A DNA stretch of 37,814 nucleotides from CAWBCR01 sp963787375 (GTDB lineage: Bacteria > Chloroflexota > Anaerolineae > Aggregatilineales > UBA3940): positions 1 through 37,814 of the forward strand of contig CAWBCR010000025.1 in the NCBI GenBank assembly GCA_963787375.1. Reading direction: 5' to 3'. Numbering within the stretch: the first letter of the stretch is position 1; each line of letters begins with the position of its first letter. Made by a program: the position numbers and the translations under genes. The notes beneath the pieces are model-generated. The model made no database searches. It had not been told where the DNA came from and saw only the letters and a list, made by a program, of their open reading frames with translations. Shown here one piece after another: positions 1-6,562 of this stretch.

Positions 1-28
1 CCCTCCGGGGTTCGTCAGGTCAGTAGGG

Positions 29-1215
29 CTACTTATCGTTGAGCGCCACGAGGCCCGGCAGCGCCTTGCCTTCGAGCATTTCCAGGCTCGCGCCGCCGCC
101 GGTGCTGACGTGCGTCACTTTGTCGGCGAGGCCGGCCTTGTTGATGGCAGAGGCCGAGTCGCCGCCGCCGATGATCGTCACTGCACCGTGGCCGGTACGC
201 CCAGCGACTGCCTGCGCGACGGCGAACGTGCCTTTGGCGAACGGCTCCATCTCAAAGACGCCCATCGGGCCGTTCCACACGACTGTCATCGCGGTGGCGA
301 GCTGATCCTTGAACAGCTCGACCGTGTCAGGGCCGATGTCGAGGATGCGCCAGCCGTCGGGCACGCTGTCGGCGACAGGGATGGTTCGGGTCTTCGCGCC
401 CGCGTCCATTGCATCGGCGATGACGGCGTCGACGGGCAGCTCAAGTTTGCCCCCGGCCTTCGCCAGCAGCGATTTGGCCGTATCGAGCGCTTCGGCTTCG
501 ACCAGCGATCGCCCATCTTGATGCCCTGCGCGGCGAAGAAAGTGTTCGCCATGCCGCCGCCGATCAGGATCTTGTCGGCCTTGGTCAGCAGATTCTCGAT
601 CACGCCGATCTTGTCGGAGATCTTCGCGCCGCCCATGATGGCGACGAAGGGCCGCTGCGGGTCTTCGATTGCGGTGCCCAGGAACTCGATCTCCTTCTCC
701 ATCAGCAAACCGGCCACCGCCGGCAGGTAGCGCGCCACACCCTCGGTGCTGGAGTGTGCGCGGTGCGCCGAGCCGAACGCGTCGTTCACGTACACGTCGC
801 CCAGCTTGGCCATCTGCTGCGCCAGGTCCAGGTCGTTCTTGGTCTCGCCCGCGAGGAAGCGCGTGTTCTCCATGATGATCACGCCGCCATCGGGCAGCCT
901 GTCAACTGCCTGCTGCGCGGCTTCGCCCACCGTCGAGTCGCAGAACGCCACGTCGACGCCCAGCTTGCTGGCCAGCACGGGCACAGTCGGCTTGAGCGAA
1001 TACTGCGGGTCGGGCTCTCCTTTGGGTCGCCCCAGGTGCGACATCAGGATCACCGACTTCGGCTTCTGCGCCAGAATGGCTTTGATCGTCGGGACGGCGG
1101 CTTCGATACGGGTATCGTCCGCAACCTTGCCTTCTTTGACCGGCACGTTAAAGTCGACACGTACCAGCACCCGCTTCCCTTTCAGGTCGACGTCACGGAT
1201 CGTTTTCTTATTCAT
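29..1215 (-). CDS. pgk: phosphoglycerate kinase (one frameshift)
   Basis: Phosphoglycerate kinase catalyses the ATP-forming step from 1,3-bisphosphoglycerate to 3-phosphoglycerate in the cytoplasm. The N-terminal frame carries the substrate-binding start (VLVRVDFNVP) and the SHLGRPKG motif; the C-terminal part has WNGPMGVFE and the GGGDSASA nucleotide loop. The frame breaks near 508, where GATCG on the coding strand should read like GATTCG: one missing base joins MGD to LVEAEA in the next frame. Repaired, the protein is about 395 residues, the normal family length. The ATG at 1215 follows GGAGG. It lies 74 nt downstream of gap in the same direction, so the two are likely co-transcribed. Identity is certain; whether the break is real or a sequencing error is not, but an error is more likely for an essential enzyme. 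Confidence 0.93.
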
Positions 1216-1244
1216 ATTGATTCCTCCATTTGGGGAGAGGGTAA

Positions 1245-1276
1245 AAGGGCGGCCCGAACATGCCCGGGCCGCCCTT
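1245..1276 (-). terminator. hairpin between gap and pgk
   Basis: A perfect 12-bp inverted repeat (1245-1256 with 1265-1276, 8-nt loop) sits in the 74-nt gap between gap and pgk. On the minus strand it is followed by TTTTA, so it could act as a weak intrinsic terminator or an RNA-processing/stability stem that lowers pgk relative to gap. Structure is seen directly; function is inferred. Confidence 0.6.
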
Positions 1277-1289
1277 GCGGAGGATCAGG

Positions 1290-2299
1290 TTAGAGTTGAT
1301 CGGCCATCATCTTGGCCAGGTCGACGGTGCGAACGGAGTAGCCCCACTCGTTGTCGTACCAGGTGACGACCTTGGCGAAGGTGCTATCCATCACCATTGT
1401 GAACTCGGCGTCGACGATGCTGGAGCGGTCATCGCCCTTGAAATCCATGCTTACCAGCGGCTCCTCAGAGAAGCCCAGGATACCCTTCAGCGAGCCGTTG
1501 GCGGCCTTACGGAAGGCGTCGTGCAGCTCTTCGGTGGTGGTGGGCTTCTCAAGCTCGGCCACGAAGTCAACGATGGACACGGTTGGCGTCGGGACGCGCA
1601 GCGCGTAACCGTCGAATTTACCCTTCAACTCAGGGATGACGAGCGCCACCGCGCGGGCTGCGCCGGTCGTGGTCGGGATGATATTGAGGGCTGCGGCGCG
1701 CGCGCGGCGCAGGTCCTTGTGCGGCAGGTCGAGGATGTTCTGGTCGTTGGTGTAGGAGTGGATGGTGGTCATCAGGCCGCGCTTGATGCCCCAGTTGTCA
1801 AAGACAACCTTGGCCGCCGGCGCGAGACAGTTGGTGGTGCAGCTCGCGTTGGAGACGATATGGTGCTTGGCGTTATCGTACATCTTCTCGTTCACGCCCA
1901 GCACAACGGTCAGGTCTTCGCCCTTGGCCGGGGCGCTGATGATGACCTTCTTCGCGCCTGCCTCAATGTGCTTGCCCGCGCCGGCACGGTCGCGGAAGAC
2001 GCCCGTCGACTCGATGACGATATCGACGCCCATCTTCCCCCAGGGCAGCTCCGCCGGGTCCTTCTCGGAGAGGGCCATGACTTGTCGCCGTCGACCACCA
2101 GACCGTCTTCCATCACCTCGACCGTGCCGTCGAAATCGCCGTAGTTCGAGTCGTACTTGAACAGATGGGCCATCGTCTTGAGGTCGCCCAGATCGTTAAA
2201 AGCCACCACATCGAAGTCGTCGGGATGGTTATCCTTCATGATCTTGAGCACCTGTCGACCAATACGTCCCAGTCCGTTAATGCCTATTTTGGTTGCCAT
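1290..2299 (-). CDS. gap: glyceraldehyde-3-phosphate dehydrogenase, type I (one frameshift)
   Basis: NAD(P)-dependent glyceraldehyde-3-phosphate dehydrogenase of glycolysis. The N-terminus has the Rossmann motif INGLGRIGR; the catalytic domain has SNASCTTNCLAP, with the catalytic Cys, and WYDNEWGYS near the C-terminus. The frame breaks near 2081: the coding strand reads AAGTCATGG where AAGGTCATGG would restore GDKVMALSEKDP. Repaired length is about 336 residues, the family norm. The ATG at 2299 has AAGGAG 11 nt upstream. It is the first gene of a gap-pgk unit and follows yvcK. The single missing G in a two-base run points to a consensus error rather than a pseudogene. Confidence 0.93.
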
Positions 2300-2342
2300 A
2301 AGTCGCGTTTCTCCTTTCTGTAACGCATGTAATTAGTTAACG

Positions 2343-2348
2343 ATTATA
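2343..2348 (-). promoter_or_regulatory. -10 box upstream of gap
   Basis: A perfect TATAAT on the minus strand lies 44 nt before the gap start codon, in the gap between yvcK and gap. No good -35 hexamer is found at 16-18 nt, so this is a likely but incomplete sigma-70 promoter; the surrounding stretch is AT-rich against a GC-rich background. Confidence 0.45.
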
Positions 2349-2393
2349 CGAATTGAAAATGTAGTGGTTCGGCGACGTCACCACCCGAATAGA

Positions 2394-3694
2394 TCACGCA
2401 CTGCTGTAGTCTGAATTCAAGGCGAGCAGGTCGATGATAGCCTGCGCCAGCGCTGTGAGTCATGCCGCCAGGGGTGATGCTTGTCGACCAGCGGCATCGT
2501 CCGCAGGCTGGGAAAAAGCCACTGCTGCCGTTCTCAGGGCGAAGCGGACGTAGGCTGTGTTCGCGTCCAGCTCCAACAGGGAAGATGTCGTTTGTCAGAA
2601 CGATGTCGAACATGCCCGTCCCAACCTGGCGCTCGATGGCCCGAGCGTGATCGCCTACGCTGAAGCCATCTGTCTCGCCCCGCTGGGTGGCCACGTTGCA
2701 GACGTATATCTTGAGCGCGCCGCTCCTGCGAACCGCCTCGGCGAGCCGTGCACCAGCAGGTTCGGCAGGATGCTGGTAAACAGGCTGCCCGGCCCCAGCA
2801 CGATCACATCGGCGGCAAGGATTGCCTTCACGGCCTCCGGGTAGGCGGGCGCGTTGTCCGGCTGGAGGAAAATCCGTTCGATGGTGCCCAGCGTATGGGG
2901 ATGGCCGACTCACCCGAGACGCGCCGGGCGGCGCTGTCCCGATCCTCACGCAGGTCGGCCATCAACGTGACATCGCTCAACGTCGACGGCAGGACCTGCC
3001 CGCGAATGGCCAGCACCCGGCTGCTCTCGATCAGCGCCTGCTCGAAGCTGCCGGTGATGCCGCTCATGGCCGTGATAAACAGGTTACCGAAGCTGTGGCC
3101 TTCGAGCCCGCCTTCGCCAAAGCGATACTGGAACAACTGGGTCATCAGGGCTTCGTCACGGGCGAGCGCAGCCAGGTTATTGCGGAAGTCGCCGGGGGGC
3201 AGAACACCCAAGTCCCGGCGCAGGCGGCCAGAACTGCCGCCGTCGTCGGCCACGGTTACGATGGCTGTGATGTTGGAAGTATGGGATTTGAGGCCGCGCA
3301 GCAGGATCGGCAGGCCGGTGCCGCCGCCAATGGCGACGACCTTTGGCCCGCGCTGCCGCTGCCGGTGCTCGACCATCGCGTCGATGAGCGTTCCGTTGCC
3401 GACGTCCAGCGGCTCCAGAATGGCCCGGTTGATGCGCAGCATGGCCACCGTCACCAGCGCTGCGCCGATGACGAACGCCAGCCCGGCCCGCACCCACAAC
3501 GACACGCCGCCGAGTGTCAGAATTGTTTCCAGCAGCGGTTGGGGATACGCTCGAAAGAAGGCCAGCAGCACAAGGGCAAAACCCAACGCGAGGGCCGTGA
3601 CGCCAACGAACAGGACCCCCAACCAACGCTTGACTCCGATGCCAGGCGTCAGCCACTTGAGAAGTGTATGGGCAGGTGGAGCGTGGCGCGTCAA
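2394..3694 (-). CDS. yvcK: YvcK/CofD-family protein (gluconeogenesis factor), about five frameshifts
   Basis: YvcK-family protein; B. subtilis YvcK binds UDP-GlcNAc and is needed for growth and shape on gluconeogenic carbon sources. Two hydrophobic helices form an N-terminal membrane hairpin (about residues 20-85), followed by GGGTGLP, ADDGGSSGRLRRDLG and PPGDFRN, the family signature. After SGESAIP the frame must be changed near 2900, 2745, 2574, 2534 and 2455 to read on through LGPGSLFTS, KIYVCNVATQ, FDIVLTND and HHPWRHDS to a TGA at 2394. Net length is about 433 residues. The start is unclear: the frame opens with TTG at 3694 without a ribosome-binding site, just after an in-frame TAG. Either a decayed gene or a badly resolved consensus; the conserved motifs past each break favour the latter. 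Confidence 0.8.
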
Positions 3695-3789
3695 CGGTGA
3701 CTATTCCAGTCCAGTGCGACGCAGGAAACGAGCCGCCCCAGGGAGTCGGAACGGCTGGCGTCACAAGTGCCTAATTGGGTTGCAACATT

Positions 3790-3818
3790 ATGTTACCCAG
3801 TCTTAAGCTGCCTGTCAA
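3790..3818 (-). promoter_or_regulatory. sigma-70-type promoter upstream of yvcK
   Basis: A perfect TTGACA (3813-3818) and TAACAT (3790-3795) are separated by 17 nt on the minus strand, in the 170-nt gap between the VTT gene and yvcK. The predicted transcript starts near 3783, about 90 nt before the earliest yvcK start codon. Confidence 0.6.
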
Positions 3819-3864
3819 AGGTCTGTCGACATTTTACCGGACCGGTTACTCGCGAACAGCATGC

Positions 3865-4458
3865 CTAATGTGCGAGGTATTGGGCTACCCAGCCGACTGA
3901 CAGCGCGCCGGCATAGGCCACCAGTATGGCCTGGATGGTCTTGCCGACGAAGGCTGCGAGCAGGAAGTGCCACCACTTCATGCGCAGCGTGCCGGCGGCG
4001 ATGCCCGCCATGTCAAATACCGGGTTGGGGATGACAGCCAGCACGACGATGACCAGCAGCCCGTAGCGCTCCATCCAGCCGTGGATGCGCTCGTAGATTT
4101 TGAGGTTATCGACGACGGCGCTGCCGCCGTAGCCGGCCAGGTAACCGGACAACTCACCCAGGGCTGCGCCCGGCCCGGCAGCCAGCCCGACCAGCAGCGG
4201 GTTGAGCGTCCCGCCCAGCGCAAACACAAAGATGAGGCCCGGCACCGGCAGGATGACCGTTGCGTTGCCGATGAGCATCGCCAGGAACGCACCGGCGTAG
4301 GCCAGCTTGTCGAGATTGCGAAGCTGGTTCTGAAAGACGACGACAAGCAGCGTAATGCTAATCGCAAAGCCAAGCGCGAGCGCGTGCTTCCAGGTGAACT
4401 GCTGGTTCTTCGCGGCGCTGTCGTCCACCGGCAGCGGCGGCTGCCCCGGCGCGGTCAC
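3865..4458 (-). CDS. VTT-domain (DedA/YdjX-Z-like) membrane protein
   Basis: Integral membrane protein of 197 residues with the VTT/SNARE-associated fold, the superfamily that includes DedA and eukaryotic TMEM41B/VMP1 lipid scramblase-like proteins. A hydrophilic tail of about 25 residues precedes a first transmembrane helix; the family's re-entrant segment is visible at LGELSGYLAGYGG and the second half at NPVFDMAGIAAG followed by an amphipathic WWHFLLAAFVGK segment. The GTG at 4458 is chosen because it overlaps the udk stop by four bases (GTGA), implying translational coupling; the frame extends upstream only as a shadow of udk. Exact substrate unknown; a role in membrane lipid distribution is inferred from the family. 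Confidence 0.85.
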   Translation of the reverse strand: MTAPGQPPLPVDDSAAKNQQFTWKHALALGFAISITLLVVVFQNQLRNLDKLAYAGAFLAMLIGNATVILPVPGLIFVFALGGTLNPLLVGLAAGPGAALGELSGYLAGYGGSAVVDNLKIYERIHGWMERYGLLVIVVLAVIPNPVFDMAGIAAGTLRMKWWHFLLAAFVGKTIQAILVAYAGALSVGWVAQYLAH

Positions 4459-5096
4459 TGGCGGCCTCGCAGCGCCTGGATGCGCGCAATGACCATCTCC
4501 ATCGCGACCTCGTTCAGGCCGCCCTCCGGGATGATCACGTGGGCGTAGCGCTTGCTCGGCTCGACAAACTCCAGGTGCATGGGTCGCACGGTCTGCATCC
4601 ACTGGTTGATGACCGAGTCGATGGTGCGGCTGCGCTCAGCAATATCACGCTGGAGGCGGCGGATGAAGCGCACATCGTCGTCCGTCTCGACAAAGATGCG
4701 CACGTCGAACAGGTCACGCAGGCGCGCTTCGGTGAAAATCAGGATGCCTTCCACCAGAATCACGCGCTGCGGCTGGACGATGTGCACCTCACTGGTGCGG
4801 GTGTGCGTCGAGAAGTCATAAATGGGCATCTCGATGGGCCGGTAGGCCTGCAGCGCCCTGACATGCGCGATGAAAAGCTCGGTGTCCAGCGAGTCGGGGT
4901 GGTCGAAGTTGATCAGCAGGCGCTGGTCGCGCGGCAGCTCGGCGAGGTCGCGGTAGTAGGAGTCGTGCGGGACGTAGGCGATATTGTCCGTTCCGATGCG
5001 TTCCAGAATCCCCCGCGCAACCGTCGACTTGCCGGCACCGCTGCCACCGGCAACACCAATTGTGATCGGGCGGGGCTGCTCGGTCGTGTCGGGCAT
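4455..5096 (-). CDS. udk: uridine kinase
   Basis: Cytoplasmic uridine/cytidine kinase of the pyrimidine salvage pathway, phosphorylating uridine to UMP with ATP or GTP. The P-loop GGSGAGKST is at residues 17-25, followed by the family's DSYYRD and NFDHPDS motifs (nucleoside binding) and the RRLQRDI lid. Its 213 residues fit the family. The ATG at 5096 follows AGAGGGGG; the frame runs further upstream only through the tRNA gene and is not coding there. It overlaps the VTT gene by 4 nt. No separate promoter is seen between it and the tRNA terminator, so read-through from the tRNA promoter is probable. Confidence 0.93.
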   Translation of the reverse strand: MPDTTEQPRPITIGVAGGSGAGKSTVARGILERIGTDNIAYVPHDSYYRDLAELPRDQRLLINFDHPDSLDTELFIAHVRALQAYRPIEMPIYDFSTHTRTSEVHIVQPQRVILVEGILIFTEARLRDLFDVRIFVETDDDVRFIRRLQRDIAERSRTIDSVINQWMQTVRPMHLEFVEPSKRYAHVIIPEGGLNEVAMEMVIARIQALRGRQ

Positions 5097-5119
5097 ATCG
5101 ATCCCCCTCTGCTGGCTAC

Positions 5120-5147
5120 AAAAAACGCCCCGGAGGTTTCCGAGGCG
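5120..5147 (-). terminator. intrinsic terminator after tRNA-Thr
   Basis: On the minus strand a 9-bp stem (one G-U pair, loop AACC) is followed by six T. It begins 2 nt after the tRNA 3' end and its T-run ends 23 nt before the udk start codon, so it either ends the tRNA transcript or attenuates udk. Confidence 0.85.
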
Positions 5148-5149
5148 AG

Positions 5150-5222
5150 AGCCACCCATGGGACTCGAACCCATAACCTGGCGCTTACGAAGCGTCTGCT
5201 CTACCGATTGAGCTAGGGTGGC
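5150..5222 (-). tRNA. tRNA-Thr (anticodon CGT)
   Basis: A full cloverleaf of 73 nt can be folded: acceptor GCCACCC/GGGTGGC, D stem GCTC/GAGC, T arm ATGGG/CCCAT with loop TTCGAGT, and a five-base variable loop. The anticodon loop TTCGTAA gives CGT (plus-strand 5187-5189), decoding ACG threonine codons. No CCA is encoded. The anticodon stem has an A-C mismatch at the second pair (A28-C42), which is unusual. Confidence 0.95.
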
Positions 5223-5236
5223 ACATTGCGGACGGG

Positions 5237-5265
5237 ATTATACCAGCGGCAGCAGGGCGCGGCAA
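5237..5265 (-). promoter_or_regulatory. promoter of tRNA-Thr
   Basis: TTGCCG (5260-5265) and a perfect TATAAT (5237-5242) with a 17-nt spacer, ending 14 nt before the mature tRNA 5' end. It may also drive udk and the VTT gene by read-through. Confidence 0.7.
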
Positions 5266-5300
5266 AAACTGCGGTGCGGGGACTGCTGCCAGCAGCATCC

Positions 5301-5329
5301 TTGACGGTGACTCACAGCCAATCTATACT
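5301..5329 (+). promoter_or_regulatory. promoter of the PAS-protein gene
   Basis: TTGACG (5301-5306) and TATACT (5324-5329), 17-nt spacer, each 5/6 to consensus. The predicted start near 5336 leaves a 39-nt leader before the ATG at 5375. It is divergent from the tRNA-Thr promoter. Confidence 0.75.
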
Positions 5330-5374
5330 GGCAACAGAGACCTCTTAGTTGGGCAAGTTCCAGGAGAGACCCCG

Positions 5375-5881
5375 ATGAGCGACGATGTTAAGGAGCTACA
5401 ACGGCAGCTTGCAGAATTTCGCGCCGTGTTTGATGCCGGCCCCATGATGCTGTGGTATAAAGACCTGGAAGGCAGGCATATTCTGGTCAACCGCGCCGCT
5501 GCGATGCTGGAAGGATTGCCGGTGACGGCTATCGAGGACAAGACCCCCTGGGATTTATACCCGCCGGAGCAGGCTGCCGCCTACCAGGCCGACGATGCCA
5601 TTGTGATTCAGAGCGGGCAGCCTCGGACCGACATCATCGAGCAGCATACCAGCCCGGCCACCGGCGAGCTGATGTGGCTCAAGGTCAGTAAGATCCCGGC
5701 CCGAGATGTCTCCGGAAAGATCACCGGCGTGATCGTCTTCGCCATCGATATCACCGAGCAGAAACGCCTGGAAGAGCGGTTAAACAAGCTGGCAGACGAT
5801 CTCAAGAGCTATCTCCAGGGTAATGCCTCCAGAGACGAGATGCTGGCTTACCTCGCCAATGTAAAGGCATCCGTGAAATAG
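5375..5881 (+). CDS. single PAS/PAC-domain protein
   Basis: A 168-residue cytoplasmic protein made of one PAS domain (about residues 12-130) with a typical PAC end (SGKITGVIVFAIDITEQKR), then an amphipathic, probably coiled-coil tail (about 128-168). A short helical segment precedes the PAS core, whose start reads FDAGPMMLWYKDLEGRHI. There is no kinase, GGDEF or DNA-binding domain, so any signal must pass by protein-protein contact; no cofactor-binding residues can be assigned. The ATG at 5375 has GGAGAG 7 nt upstream and a good promoter. The next gene follows after 43 nt and may be co-transcribed. Ligand and partner unknown. Confidence 0.85.
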   Translation: MSDDVKELQRQLAEFRAVFDAGPMMLWYKDLEGRHILVNRAAAMLEGLPVTAIEDKTPWDLYPPEQAAAYQADDAIVIQSGQPRTDIIEQHTSPATGELMWLKVSKIPARDVSGKITGVIVFAIDITEQKRLEERLNKLADDLKSYLQGNASRDEMLAYLANVKASVK

Positions 5882-5924
5882 AAGCGGGCCGGCACACTCA
5901 GACCTATAGAGCGCTCAATATACA

Positions 5925-6440
5925 ATGACCTTCTCTCAGACCATCGGCACATGGCAATCTTTCTACCTGCTAGTGGGCACCGCGGCTGCGACACTGATCG
6001 GGCTACTGTTCGTGGCCGTCTCGATCAACATCGATGCCTTCCGCCAGCGCGCCTCGCGTGACCTCCAGCACTTCGCGGCGCTGACCTTCAACTGCTTCTT
6101 CTACGTACTGATTTTTGCCATCGTGTTCCTGGTGCCGGACCAGTCGCCGCTCGGCCTGGGGCTGCCACTGCTGGTACTTGGCAGCCTTGCCTTCGTAAAT
6201 ACCGTCATTCAGCAGCGACGCACCCGGAAAATCCAGGGAGGAATGGGAGATGTCAGGCTGGCCCAACGCTTCATCGTACCCAGCCTCTGCCTGTTTGGGC
6301 TGATCGTCGTGGCAATTGCGCTTATGCTGGGAGACACCCTCAGCCTGTATGGGCTGGTCATCATCGTCATCCTGCTGCTGGGATCGGCGGCCCAGAATGC
6401 CTGGGCGCTGCTTGTTCTGGTGGATAGCAAAGGGAAATAG
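5925..6440 (+). CDS. small integral membrane protein, unknown function
   Basis: A 171-residue hydrophobic protein with about five predicted membrane helices: a first helix over the segment LLVGTAAATLIGLLFVAVS, two around residues 50-90, and two around 115-165. A basic loop (QQRRTRKIQ) lies between the halves. I do not recognise a characterised family. The ATG at 5925 has no clear ribosome-binding site, so the start is less sure than its neighbours'. It follows the PAS gene by 43 nt on the same strand; joint transcription is possible. Confidence 0.7.
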   Translation: MTFSQTIGTWQSFYLLVGTAAATLIGLLFVAVSINIDAFRQRASRDLQHFAALTFNCFFYVLIFAIVFLVPDQSPLGLGLPLLVLGSLAFVNTVIQQRRTRKIQGGMGDVRLAQRFIVPSLCLFGLIVVAIALMLGDTLSLYGLVIIVILLLGSAAQNAWALLVLVDSKGK

Positions 6441-6523
6441 CGGGCCGCGACTTCCAAACGGATCGCCTCGCGACGCTTGTTTTGCGCCCGCGATGGCGGT
6501 AGATTCGATAAAATCCGCTAACC

Positions 6524-6545
6524 GGTGCCGGCTCAGTCCGGCACC
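6524..6545 (+). other. hairpin in the leader of the methyltransferase/MTHFR gene
   Basis: A perfect 8-bp inverted repeat (6524-6531 with 6538-6545, loop CTCAGT) is followed by TTTCAT and ends 17 nt before the ATG at 6563. It could be the terminator of the upstream membrane-protein gene or a leader structure. No SAM riboswitch or T-box pattern is seen around it. Confidence 0.5.
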
Positions 6546-6562
6546 TTTCATAGGAGACGGCG

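Noticed and set aside
2394..2910. Programmed ribosomal frameshifting in yvcK
   Set aside because: Five shifts in both directions, with no slippery heptamer and stimulatory structure at each, do not fit a programmed event.
2822..3806. Plus-strand frames opposite yvcK
   Set aside because: Low-complexity Arg/Ala/Gln-rich translations; the minus strand has the YvcK signatures.
6441..6562. Possible SAM riboswitch or T-box before the methyltransferase/MTHFR gene
   Set aside because: Only one short hairpin is present; the conserved riboswitch core and T-box sequence are not seen in 122 nt.
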